DNA of 64,000 bases from Verrucomicrobiota bacterium (GTDB taxonomy: Bacteria > Verrucomicrobiota > Verrucomicrobiia > Verrucomicrobiales > Akkermansiaceae): NCBI GenBank assembly GCA_004293445.1, contig RDYP01000010.1, forward strand, positions 1-64,000, in the 5' to 3' direction. Within the stretch, counting starts at the first letter, position 1. Each line of letters begins with the position of its first letter. Below, in pieces: positions 44,621 through 53,324 of the stretch. Both the position numbers and the translations under genes were made by a program. The notes under the pieces were generated by a model. The model did not search any database. It saw only the letters and a program-made list of their open reading frames with translations, and was not told the DNA's origin.

Positions 44621-46156
44621 TCAAGATCCCTGCTTGGCGGACCTCAATTCTCCGAGAATGCCGCGGAAGAAGCTCCACTTTCGGAATCCGAAAAGGAGCA
44701 CGGAGGCGTAGGTCGCGAAGTAGGCAAGCGCTGCGAGGATGCTGGGAATCCAGGGCGCGAGTCCGGGAATCGTCGTGCGGGAAATGAGCAGAGCCGGCAC
44801 CGAGGCGAGAGCGCAGGAGACCAGTGGCGGGAGCATCGAGGCAAATGCCACACGAGGCGGAATCGGCGTGCCACGCAGCCCGATCAACCAGTAAGGGACG
44901 AAATTCACCGCCATGGCGATCGAGTACGCCGCGGCCACGCCTTCGGGGCCGAAGGGCAGCCCGAGGAAGAACGAAAGCACGATCACGGCGGAGTTCGCGA
45001 TGCCGAGGATGCGGTACTTGCGGGTCTGGCCGAGAGAGATTTGCAGCCATCCGAGAGGATTGGAAATGCCGCCGATCACCGCGGCCACCGCGAGCAGGCG
45101 GAAGAGATCGGCGGACTCGCTCCAGTCCTTGCCAAGCCAAAGCAGGACCACTTGATCCGCGAAGATCGCAATACCGGCGACCAGTGGAATCCCGAGGCTG
45201 CAAACGATCTGAATCACGCTCAGATAGAATCGGCTGAACTTCGCAGGTTCAGAGCGCGAGCGCGAGAGAGCCGGAACCGCAACGGACGAAAGCGGCGCAT
45301 TGATCTGAGTGATCGGCACCAGCAGCAAACTGTAAGCCTTTTCGTAATGAGCCAGCGGCAGCGGACCGAAGAAGCGGCCGATCAGGATGGTATCGGCCTG
45401 CCGGGAGAAATAGTTCACGATCCCGAAACCAAGGATGTCACCGCCGAATTTGAGCATCGGCATCACCCCGGTGCCGCGACGCGGTGGGCCGGGAATCCAG
45501 CGCAAGGTGAGCCACAGCCCTATCAGCTTCGCAGCGGCAGTCGCCACCGTGATCCCGACCAGCGACCAGTAGCCACAGCCTGCTGCGGCCATCGCGATGC
45601 CTGCTGCGATGCCGACCACGGTCGATAGCACATCGTTGATCGCGAGATCCTTGAATCTCATGTGCCGCCTTAGCAGTGCCTGATGCTGTACCGCCAGACC
45701 GCCGAGCACGAAGGTCGCGGAAAGGGCGCGGGTGATGGCGGTGACGCGCGGTTCGTCATAAAAGTCAGCAACCCATGGTGCCAGACAGCCGACGATGACT
45801 GCGATCAGCAGACCGAGGCTGACATTCACCCAGAACAAGGTGGAAATTTGGCGATGCGAAATCTGCTCGCGCTGAATCGTCGCCGCAGTGAGACCGACGT
45901 CCATGAACATCCCGAAGAAACCGGAAACCACGGCGGTCATCGCGACCAATCCGTAATCTTCGGGAGCGAGAATGCGAGCAAGGATCGCGGTAGAGCCGAA
46001 GCGCAGAACGAGGCTACCCGCGCGCGATGCCGAGACCATCGATGCCCCGCGGACGGAGCTCCGCCGTAGATTTTTCGGTGGCTTCGGGGTGTCGAAAAGA
46101 TCGGGCCGCACCCGTTTTCCGCTCCCCTGCCCGTCCGCACCTGCTGCTTCGCTCAT
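44621..46156 (-). CDS. Wzx-type polysaccharide flippase (MOP superfamily)
   Basis: The 511-aa protein has about 12-14 membrane helices and the WzxC-like opening GSLVLRFGSTAILARILAPEDYGLVAM. It is expected to flip the undecaprenyl-linked repeat unit to the periplasm. ATG 46156 (MSEAAGADG) is chosen; the frame is open to 46363. It follows the sulfotransferase gene with a 46-bp gap. Confidence 0.92.
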   Translation of the reverse strand: MSEAAGADGQGSGKRVRPDLFDTPKPPKNLRRSSVRGASMVSASRAGSLVLRFGSTAILARILAPEDYGLVAMTAVVSGFFGMFMDVGLTAATIQREQISHRQISTLFWVNVSLGLLIAVIVGCLAPWVADFYDEPRVTAITRALSATFVLGGLAVQHQALLRRHMRFKDLAINDVLSTVVGIAAGIAMAAAGCGYWSLVGITVATAAAKLIGLWLTLRWIPGPPRRGTGVMPMLKFGGDILGFGIVNYFSRQADTILIGRFFGPLPLAHYEKAYSLLLVPITQINAPLSSVAVPALSRSRSEPAKFSRFYLSVIQIVCSLGIPLVAGIAIFADQVVLLWLGKDWSESADLFRLLAVAAVIGGISNPLGWLQISLGQTRKYRILGIANSAVIVLSFFLGLPFGPEGVAAAYSIAMAVNFVPYWLIGLRGTPIPPRVAFASMLPPLVSCALASVPALLISRTTIPGLAPWIPSILAALAYFATYASVLLFGFRKWSFFRGILGELRSAKQGS

Positions 46157-46202
46157 CGTGTCTTTGGTCTTTTTGAAATGCCGCCCGCGTAGGACTCGGA
46201 CA

Positions 46203-47138
46203 TCAGTGCTTCGGACTTTTCGCCGCCCATGGGACCTCGCGCCCCAGCCACGCAGCGAGTTCCACATCGCTACCGCGATAGAGTTCGGCAAGGCGAGCGC
46301 GCGTCTCCGGGTCCATGCGGGTCTGACCGGAATACGTGCGAAGAGGTCGGGTCGCTTTGGCAAAGGCTGCCGCAGGACCCGCCAACAACGGATTCGTTCG
46401 GACGGCCTTCATCATGCGCCGCGTCAATGCGGAGAGCGCGGGCCAGCGTGGGTAATCCGCCTTGTTCCGCTGGGGCGGCATGCGCGTGAGAACCTCGGGC
46501 ACGGCATCGATCCCCAAATGTGCGCAAACCTCACGCATGCAGCGCTCCGGCTCGGCGATCAGCTCCTCGAGAAAGATCACTCGCAGCGAATCCCGGCCGA
46601 AGACCCGGGCGAAATGCTCGAGTCGTCGGACATAGTGGCCGCGGGTGACGTAGGAAAAGTGCGAGCGCACCGCCACGTCGGGGCTTTCCATGCGACCTGC
46701 TTCCGCCTTCATCGCCTCGTCGAAGCCCAGCGTCTCGCGGCCGCGGCGGATGTTGTGCCAGTAGTGCGACCAGGCCCGCTCTTTAGGATCGCGCAGAATG
46801 ACCAACAGCCTAGCACCGGGCACGGTGGCGGCGATGCGTTCGCAGGCGCCCTCGTGGAAAAGGTAGTCGGGGGTCGCTTCGCCCGCGCTCACGTCGGGGG
46901 CGATGTGTTTGAAAAGATCGGCATACCAATCGACACCGCGAGACCATCTGCCGTCACGATCGTCGAAGAAATGCAGCTCCTTTTCCTCGGGAAAGGCCAC
47001 CGCCGGATGGCGATCGAGCATTTCCCAAAGCGTGGTGCTGCCGCAGCGCATCTCGCCGATGACAATGAAGTCCGGAAGGCGCACGGCCTCAGGATGGGCC
47101 GTGCTGGCGGGAAGTTCGTTTGTCTCTTTTGCATTCAT
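46203..47138 (-). CDS. PAPS-dependent sulfotransferase
   Basis: The 311-aa protein has the 5'-phosphosulfate-binding loop FIVIGEMRCGSTTLWEML (about 24-41) and the 3'-phosphate-binding region LVILRDPKERAWSHYWHNI (about 112-130), both typical of carbohydrate sulfotransferases. It probably sulfates a sugar of the EPS, using PAPS made elsewhere. Two starts are possible: ATG 47138, or ATG 47207, which overlaps the upstream stop as ATGA and adds 23 residues containing a Pro run encoded by the C9 tract. I use 47138 because the conserved domain begins later and the C tract resembles the leaders of neighbouring genes. Confidence 0.87.
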   Translation of the reverse strand: MNAKETNELPASTAHPEAVRLPDFIVIGEMRCGSTTLWEMLDRHPAVAFPEEKELHFFDDRDGRWSRGVDWYADLFKHIAPDVSAGEATPDYLFHEGACERIAATVPGARLLVILRDPKERAWSHYWHNIRRGRETLGFDEAMKAEAGRMESPDVAVRSHFSYVTRGHYVRRLEHFARVFGRDSLRVIFLEELIAEPERCMREVCAHLGIDAVPEVLTRMPPQRNKADYPRWPALSALTRRMMKAVRTNPLLAGPAAAFAKATRPLRTYSGQTRMDPETRARLAELYRGSDVELAAWLGREVPWAAKSPKH

Positions 47139-47172
47139 GATCCGGTCTCTGGTTGGTTCTGGTTTCAGACTT

Positions 47173-47181
47173 GGGGGGGGG
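47173..47181 (-). promoter_or_regulatory. C9 tract at the sulfotransferase 5' end
   Basis: Nine consecutive C on the minus strand lie 35-43 bases before ATG 47138. If ATG 47207 is used the tract is coding, and a length change would shift the reading frame. Confidence 0.6.
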
Positions 47182-47203
47182 CTGGCGTGGCCATGACCCA
47201 TGC

Positions 47204-48532
47204 TCATTTCAACAAATCGTTCAGGTGACCGGCCAAACGTGCGGTCAAGGTGGCGCGCTCGAAGCGGCGGCAGAATTCCGTATCGGGCGGAACGGGTTTC
47301 TCACCGGCGCTCCACGCGGCGAAGCGCGCCTTCAGCCCGGCCAGCATCCCGTCCACATCTTCCGGCCCGCAGAGAGTCGCGTTGCCCGCTTGGCGGAGAT
47401 AATCCCGGGCATCGCCCTCGGGCACCGCAGCGAGCACTGGTCGACCGCTGGCGATGTACTCGTAGGCCTTGCCCGGCACGATGGTCGCCCTGCGACCCGG
47501 GGGCAGCGCGTGCATGGGAAAAAATAGAAGATCGGCATTGCGAACCCGGCGAACCGACTCCGAATGCTTGAGGTAGCCGGTGAAGGTGGTGAAAGCCGCG
47601 ACCGGTGAGGTATCGACCAGCGCACGATCCTCGGCGGTGGGAACGCCGACGAACTCGAGGCGGATTTTCTTGGCGATCGATGGATCTTCGGCCAGCCATC
47701 GCTCCACGGCTTGCAAGAGATAGAAATGCGAGCGCGGTAGCAGCCGGACACCCTCCGTCGCCCTGCCCAGCACGCGGTATCTTCCCGACTCGCGACGTTG
47801 CCTCAGCCCGGCCGCCGTATGCATGGCTCCGGCGTGGACGATGGTGAACTCGTCGTGCTCCGATGGACGGATTTCGGGAGCGAAATCCTCGGCATCGTAC
47901 CCGTTGGTCAGGTCAATGATCGGCACCCCGGCCAGCGAAGGAAATTCCTTCCGGCAACGCGCCGCGGCTTCCGGAGTGTTCATGATGATGAGCGCCGCGG
48001 AGCGCAGGGAGCGCTCCATTTCACGACGCACTCGCATCCGGTGCCAGCGGGTCGGATAGATCTGCCACTCGTCGAGCGCCCAAGGATCGCGAAGATCGGC
48101 AACCCACGGGATGCCAAACTCCGCCGCAAGCTCGGCCGCACCCGGAGCCGTATCGAAAGGCGACATCGTGGCGAAGATGAGGTCCGGCCGATGCTCGCGG
48201 CACCACTTTCTCCCGGCACCGCGGACCTGCGCCAGCCAGCGCGCCCCGAACTGACCGCGCAACCCAAGCAATTCGCGGGTAGCTCTCAAAAGTCGGCCGC
48301 CAAGCGGGCGCTCGTAAAGATTGACCCGCCGCACTGGAGTCGCAGCACCGATCTCCCTCGCAAGTTCCTCGTCCAAAGGTGCCCAGCGGTCATTGCCACC
48401 CTTCGCTCCGGAAAACACCAGTGGTCGGAAACCATGGGCAGGCAGATACTTCACAAACTTCAGGCTCCGCTGCGAGCCCGCGCCACCAAGTGGCGGGAAG
48501 TAGTAAGCGAGGAATAGAATTTTCTTTTCCAT
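47204..48532 (-). CDS. Family-4-like glycosyltransferase
   Basis: The 442-aa GT-B protein starts MEKKILFLAYYFPPLGGAGS, a glycine-rich acceptor-side loop typical of GT4, has IPWVADLRDPWALDEW (about 140-155), and a C-terminal donor-site block VPGKAYEYIASGRPVLAAVPEG (about 355-376, E-x7-type). It is cytosolic and adds a sugar from an NDP donor. It starts 6 bp after the upstream gene. Confidence 0.85.
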   Translation of the reverse strand: MEKKILFLAYYFPPLGGAGSQRSLKFVKYLPAHGFRPLVFSGAKGGNDRWAPLDEELAREIGAATPVRRVNLYERPLGGRLLRATRELLGLRGQFGARWLAQVRGAGRKWCREHRPDLIFATMSPFDTAPGAAELAAEFGIPWVADLRDPWALDEWQIYPTRWHRMRVRREMERSLRSAALIIMNTPEAAARCRKEFPSLAGVPIIDLTNGYDAEDFAPEIRPSEHDEFTIVHAGAMHTAAGLRQRRESGRYRVLGRATEGVRLLPRSHFYLLQAVERWLAEDPSIAKKIRLEFVGVPTAEDRALVDTSPVAAFTTFTGYLKHSESVRRVRNADLLFFPMHALPPGRRATIVPGKAYEYIASGRPVLAAVPEGDARDYLRQAGNATLCGPEDVDGMLAGLKARFAAWSAGEKPVPPDTEFCRRFERATLTARLAGHLNDLLK

Positions 48533-48538
48533 GACGTT

Positions 48539-49702
48539 TCATTGTTGGGCAGCCGCCAGACGCTCCCGCAGCAGCCCGACGCTCCGTTCGCCCGCCAGCA
48601 TCCGGACCTCGCGCAGGCCCGGTCGTAAGATCCGTGCCACCACCGCCCGCGGGCTGAGGTGGGACTCGTAGTATTCAAGAACCGCACGCCTCATCTCGGC
48701 GATCCGCGCAGGATCCATCGCCAAAGCCTCTTCGATCCGCTCCACCAGATCCGCTTCGCCATCGAAGACGATCGCGTTCCTGCCATGCTCCAGCACCGGA
48801 TCTAACAGCTCGGCATAGGAGCGCTGGATCAAAGGAATGGTCCCCACCGACATGGCTTCCACCAGATTGTGGCAGAGCGGCATGAAGACACCGGGCGCGC
48901 AGAGGAAAAAGCCGAAGCCTGCGACCTCAGGCCGGAAACGATCCATCGGGATCGGGTGCTGCGAGGAATCGACCAGCAGTACCCGTCCATTTTCCGCATC
49001 GGAAAGCCCTTCGCCTTGACGCAACTCGCGGCTGAGCCCGCTCTGGCTGAGCAGATCCCGGAGGCGCACCCGGCCGACGACATCGAAGACCCCGTCTTGA
49101 TCGATCTTCGAATAGGTTCCCGGCTCGGAATTGCCGATGAAAAGCACTGAGGAACGCGGTTTGCGGAACGCGACCGGCTGGTTCCAAAGCCCGCGAGCAT
49201 ACATCAACGGATGCTGCGCCATCGGCACATCATAGACCGACGGATCGCGGGACACTTGGAAGTCGAACACGCCAAAACGGATGCCGCCCGGCGAGTCGCT
49301 CAGTAGAGGATCCGAGCCACTACCACGACCAAGCGTGACGAGTCGCTCGGCCAGAACCATCTCGCCATACTGGGCCCGGCTCAGCGCATGCAAGGTTTGC
49401 GGGCGAAAGCGCAGATCGACCCCCACGCCCTCGAGCGCGAGGCATTTCACAAAGCTGTAAAAGTAGCGCGAATAATAAAAGCGCGAGAGATCCAGCCGCA
49501 CTCGGGACGGGGTGCCGACCATGGCAGAAGGCGGCCCCATCCGATAACGCAGGCCTACCATCGAACCGCGGGCTGTTTTGTAAGTCGTGGCGAGCATCAG
49601 ATTTTCAGCGCGTTTCCACAACTGGCCCCCACGGCCTTCCAGCATGAATTTCCGCACTTGGGGCGGGGGCGGATTCAGGAAGAGAGTCGGACTCGTCCTC
49701 AT
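48539..49702 (-). CDS. Putative glycosyltransferase (GT-B/exostosin-like)
   Basis: The 387-aa protein has a GT-B-like C-terminal block, FLCAPGVFMPLCHNLVEAMSVGTIPLIQ (shown in part: CHNLVEAMSVGTIPLIQ, about 280-296), with the acidic residue of donor-binding sites, but family assignment is uncertain. ATG 49702 is preceded by GGAGG at a suitable spacing, although those bases also encode the end of wzy; ATG 49645 is an alternative, with a CCGCCCCCGCCCC stretch before it. It overlaps wzy by up to 97 bp. Confidence 0.7.
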   Translation of the reverse strand: MRTSPTLFLNPPPPQVRKFMLEGRGGQLWKRAENLMLATTYKTARGSMVGLRYRMGPPSAMVGTPSRVRLDLSRFYYSRYFYSFVKCLALEGVGVDLRFRPQTLHALSRAQYGEMVLAERLVTLGRGSGSDPLLSDSPGGIRFGVFDFQVSRDPSVYDVPMAQHPLMYARGLWNQPVAFRKPRSSVLFIGNSEPGTYSKIDQDGVFDVVGRVRLRDLLSQSGLSRELRQGEGLSDAENGRVLLVDSSQHPIPMDRFRPEVAGFGFFLCAPGVFMPLCHNLVEAMSVGTIPLIQRSYAELLDPVLEHGRNAIVFDGEADLVERIEEALAMDPARIAEMRRAVLEYYESHLSPRAVVARILRPGLREVRMLAGERSVGLLRERLAAAQQ

Positions 49703-50987
49703 CGTCCATTTCCTCCGGACGGGCGCGCACGGACAGCAGCGACGAAAGCGTAGCCACGCTCAGCCAGAAGAAGGTCTGCGACTGATCGAAATATGCGATC
49801 GAGAGCGCCGAAACCGCATGAGAGAAAAGGGATGCGCCGAGACACCAGATCATGAAGCGGTCGCCGTGGTCGTCGTCGTCCTCCGGATCATTGACGTGGC
49901 GGAGGACCTCGGCGAGGCACCTACGCAGAATCGCCAGCAGCAACAGAATGGCCAACAAGCCCGCTCCGACACCGAAGCCGATGTAGTAGTTGGTGATATC
50001 CATGTGCTTGCCGTCCGCGACCACGCTGCCGATCCCCTCCGGAATCCAGTGCCGGGTGTAATCGGTCCCGAACAACCACCACTCGGAGAAATGCTTCACC
50101 GTGGTATCGATCAGGCGGGCACGATAGTAAGCCGTGCTGCTACCGGTGAAATCGAGTCGCGTGACGATCACGTGATACGCAGGCCGATTGGAGATCAATT
50201 CGATCACGATGTAGCCGATCAGACCCGTCCAGATCGCGCGTTTGGCGTGGCGGCGATATTTCCAACACATCACCACCCCGAGGCCGACCATCATGCTGAC
50301 AACGGGACCGCTCGAAGCACTGGCCATTACCATCATCACACATGCGGCAATTCCAGTCATCGCCGCCACGCGATTCGCACGCCAAATTCCGATCATCAAG
50401 GGCAAGCAGGCCGCACCAACCGTGCCGGCGAGGATCGGATGTCGGAATGGTCCCTGCGCCCGCAGGCGGCCGTTGCGCTCAATGACCGACTCTGGAATCC
50501 CGCCGAGCGAAGCGAAAAGATTTTTGCCAAGCGCCTGCTCGAAAACCATTTCCACGGCCACCGGCAAGAGCACGAAGCCGACACCCACAACCACGCCGAC
50601 CACCTCGTCGACAGTTCCGCACCAGACGCGGACGAGGTAGTAAACGAGGGAGATGTTGAAAATGATGCCGAGCATGTACACCGGGCCCGAGCCAGGCGCG
50701 TATTCATGAAAGAAACTGGCAAAAAACATCCAGCCCAACAGCCACATGACCAGCTTGTCGATCCGGTTCACTCCACCGACCAGCGTCTCCCCTTTCATCA
50801 AGACCCGTAGCAGTCCGACAAGCAGGAAAAGGCGGTACATCGGCAATGACATCGACCCAAGCTCGAGGCCCTGGCCTGTGGTCATGTAACAGCATCCGAT
50901 CAGCAGGGAAACCGGAGCATACTCCCGCCGCACCGAGAGCAGCGCGATCGCCACGACGATGAAGAAAGCCAAACCGATCAAACTCAT
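49605..50987 (-). CDS. O-antigen/EPS polymerase (Wzy-like)
   Basis: The 460-aa membrane protein has about 11-12 helices and a large periplasmic loop (about 250-310, with the RLDFTGSSTAYYRARLIDTTV stretch, given here in part: GSSTAYYRARLID) typical of Wzy/O-antigen ligases, which contain a conserved Arg/Tyr motif in that loop. The polar tail of about 40 residues is acidic (EEMDDEDESDSL). Its start overlaps the upstream stop by 4 bp (ATGA). It is expected to polymerise flipped repeat units. Confidence 0.85.
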   Translation of the reverse strand: MSLIGLAFFIVVAIALLSVRREYAPVSLLIGCCYMTTGQGLELGSMSLPMYRLFLLVGLLRVLMKGETLVGGVNRIDKLVMWLLGWMFFASFFHEYAPGSGPVYMLGIIFNISLVYYLVRVWCGTVDEVVGVVVGVGFVLLPVAVEMVFEQALGKNLFASLGGIPESVIERNGRLRAQGPFRHPILAGTVGAACLPLMIGIWRANRVAAMTGIAACVMMVMASASSGPVVSMMVGLGVVMCWKYRRHAKRAIWTGLIGYIVIELISNRPAYHVIVTRLDFTGSSTAYYRARLIDTTVKHFSEWWLFGTDYTRHWIPEGIGSVVADGKHMDITNYYIGFGVGAGLLAILLLLAILRRCLAEVLRHVNDPEDDDDHGDRFMIWCLGASLFSHAVSALSIAYFDQSQTFFWLSVATLSSLLSVRARPEEMDDEDESDSLPESAPAPSAEIHAGRPWGPVVETR

Positions 50988-52027
50988 GACACCGAAATTG
51001 TGTTCAATTCCATCCGACGCGCCGGACCGCTCGAAGAAGAAACAGGCGCCTGCCGCAATGGGTCCCCAAAAAGCATCCCCCTGCCCTCGGTGAAGTAGCG
51101 GAATCGGACACTCGGAATCCCGACGTAATGCCGGAGCACCTGATTGGCCGATGTCCTGCCGGTAGTGTTCCGATAGGTAGCAGGAAGCGCAGCAGATCCT
51201 TCGAAATCAGCTGCCAGCAAGGCGTAGTAAGTCTGGCAGGACCAGAAGTGTCCCACATCGATCCGGCGATCCTCACGAATTCTGACCATCTGCCTGTCCA
51301 ATTTGTGAAAATCCTCCCGAGTCATCCGAGGAGTCACAAGGAAACCCGCACAGAGTTTCTCCGGAATGGTCACACCGGTGATTTCACGGATCATGGGGAT
51401 CTCTCCAGAGTAAGCGTTGCGCAGGTCCTCGCACCACGCCAAGCGCGACCGACTCTGATCGAGTGCCGCGAGCACGGCTTCGGGCTTTTTGAACACCAGC
51501 ACATCGGAATCGAGGATCAACAGATTGGGTGCGTCGCCGAAAAGATGGGCATCGACCAACTGGGCACTCGCCCAGTTCGATCTCCGCCACGCGTGAAGTT
51601 CGCGGGTATCACCGATCGCCGAGTCGACCGCGCGGTCACTCTCTTCACGTGACACCACGTCGACCCGGCCGACCACCGCTCGCCAACGACGTTCATCTTC
51701 CGAGTCGAGCGACCCGTCGGAGTGCACGATCAGTCGGCCCCGACCATCGAGAAAGCGCATCATGCTCCAGCTGGAGAGAATGCCCATGTCGATGTCGCGA
51801 TGCCCGCAAAGCATGTGGAGTTCGTATCGCGAACTTGCAGCGCTCGGAAGCGGCGGCAAGGCATCGACCACTTCGCGCAGCGCCACCCGCAGCTTGGGCA
51901 CTTTGGCCATCGCGGCGGCATAAGGCCAGCGATCGAACAAGATCGACTTGAGTTTACCGAGACGTTTGCGGAGTTGCTTGCAGGGATCGCTGCTCAGCAC
52001 GGACTCGGGGTTTGAGGACAGGGACAC
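50984..52027 (-). CDS. GT-A-like putative glycosyltransferase
   Basis: The 347-aa protein has NLLILDSDVLVFKKPEAVL (about 167-185), a DxD-type metal/nucleotide-sugar motif in a GT-A context, and a possible later acidic/aromatic site (WCEDLRNAYSGEIP). No exact family can be named; GT8- or GT32-like proteins are the closest in style. The start is GTG 52027, directly after CCCCC and within the last 34 bp of the upstream GT4 gene. Confidence 0.65.
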   Translation of the reverse strand: MSLSSNPESVLSSDPCKQLRKRLGKLKSILFDRWPYAAAMAKVPKLRVALREVVDALPPLPSAASSRYELHMLCGHRDIDMGILSSWSMMRFLDGRGRLIVHSDGSLDSEDERRWRAVVGRVDVVSREESDRAVDSAIGDTRELHAWRRSNWASAQLVDAHLFGDAPNLLILDSDVLVFKKPEAVLAALDQSRSRLAWCEDLRNAYSGEIPMIREITGVTIPEKLCAGFLVTPRMTREDFHKLDRQMVRIREDRRIDVGHFWSCQTYYALLAADFEGSAALPATYRNTTGRTSANQVLRHYVGIPSVRFRYFTEGRGMLFGDPLRQAPVSSSSGPARRMELNTISVS

Positions 52028-53292
52028 GGGGGAGTTGGGGAGAGTTGAGGGGAGGAAAAGCGCGAAGTGACAGTCCGGGAGATGCCGCCATACGACGCCA
52101 CGGCAGTGACATAGGCCGACTTCAGGACCGGACCGGCAGCGGTCCAGCTGAGTGAGCCCGTGCTGGCGAGCGATGCCCTCCGCAAGCGCTCGAGCATCGC
52201 CCGATCCTGATCCAGCAGACGGATATGCCGGGTCAGTTCAGCAACATCGCCGGCCCGGTGGATCAAGCCATTGTCGAGATGATCACAGACCGCACCGGAG
52301 GCATCGGACACCAACAAGACACAGCCCGAAGCGCGGGCCTCGTAAGTCACCAAGGCACTGCCTTCCTCGACGGTCGACAGCACGAAGAGATCGCTCTTCC
52401 GCATCAGCACATCGAGGTCGTTCCGATGCCCCAAGACCTCAACACTCGGGTGCTCAAGCATGTCCTTGAGCAACTCGGCGTATCCTTCGACAAAGCCGCC
52501 GGCGACGAGAAACTTGCCACGCTCCGCCGCGCCCGAATCGAGCCAGGCGCGCAAAGCATGGTGCAGGCCTTTGCGTGGAGCGCAGCCACCCGCATAGATC
52601 ATCGTCAGGCCATCGGCCGGGGACGCCGCGACCGATGGAGGAGAGAACTTGCTGTCATCGTATCCGTAGCGATGCCGAAGAAGCTTTTCCGGGGCGAAAC
52701 CCAGCTCGATAAAGCTGCGGGCCACGAATTCCGACGGGCAGAGCAAGGCATCCGCTTCCGCATACTCCGCCTCCTCCCGCGCCAGAGTGGTCTGATTGAA
52801 TTCGTGCTCGTGACCGGGCGGCAGGCGGAAGCCGAGTCTCTCGCATTCCTCAGCCACCACTTTGAAGGCGAAGCGGGTATGGGCATTCGGCCGCTCGAGC
52901 ACGACGGGAATCCCGAGCTTTTTCGCAGCGCGGATGGTATGCAGCGCACCGATCGGCCAGGCATGGATGAGATCGATTTTACCTTTCAAGGCTGGTAGCA
53001 TCCGCGCCACCCGCCAGTCGTGGAGAGCGCAGGCCTTGAGACGGCCCAGCAAACGGACTGGCAGCCGAAAGGATCCGGCACTCAGGGTTTTGCGCACCGA
53101 AATTCCAGCGGGCAGGGGCCTAGCAACCGAGCCGGTGGCGAGGATTACTTCCACTCCGGCTTGCTGCAAACCGATCACCTGCTGCCAGGCAGTGTGGCAA
53201 ATCTGGCCCGCACCAATCCGATGCGGGAAACTGTAGAGAACCCGCGGCGCAGAGGCGGACGGGGCCTTGGTATCGAGGACGGGGGGTGTCAT
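51994..53292 (-). CDS. Family-4 glycosyltransferase
   Basis: The 432-aa GT-B protein has the acceptor-side GAGQICHTAWQQVIGL loop, LIHAWPIGALHTIRAAK, the donor-side TMIYAGGCAPRKGLHHAL (about 205-222) and STVEEGSALVTYEARASG (about 292-309), the E-x7-E motif of GT4. The last 20 residues (SPQLSPTPPCPCPQTPSPC) are encoded by the C-rich leader of the next gene and look like accidental read-on. A C6 tract lies 6-11 bases before ATG 53292, and a second C6 is in codons 3-4. Confidence 0.87.
   Translation of the reverse strand: MTPPVLDTKAPSASAPRVLYSFPHRIGAGQICHTAWQQVIGLQQAGVEVILATGSVARPLPAGISVRKTLSAGSFRLPVRLLGRLKACALHDWRVARMLPALKGKIDLIHAWPIGALHTIRAAKKLGIPVVLERPNAHTRFAFKVVAEECERLGFRLPPGHEHEFNQTTLAREEAEYAEADALLCPSEFVARSFIELGFAPEKLLRHRYGYDDSKFSPPSVAASPADGLTMIYAGGCAPRKGLHHALRAWLDSGAAERGKFLVAGGFVEGYAELLKDMLEHPSVEVLGHRNDLDVLMRKSDLFVLSTVEEGSALVTYEARASGCVLLVSDASGAVCDHLDNGLIHRAGDVAELTRHIRLLDQDRAMLERLRRASLASTGSLSWTAAGPVLKSAYVTAVASYGGISRTVTSRFSSPQLSPTPPCPCPQTPSPC
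52028..52032 (-). promoter_or_regulatory. C5 tract directly before the GTG start at 52027
   Basis: Minus-strand CTCCCCAACTCCCCC abuts the GTG. These bases are also the last codons of the upstream GT4. Confidence 0.5.
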
Positions 53293-53297
53293 GGTAT

Positions 53298-53303
53298 GGG
53301 GGG
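53298..53303 (-). promoter_or_regulatory. C6 tract upstream of the GT4 gene
   Basis: Minus-strand GTTTTCT then CCCCCC ends 5 bases before ATG 53292; another C6 (53281-53286) is just inside the gene. Confidence 0.6.
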
Positions 53304-53324
53304 AGAAAACGTGAACTCAGCCAA

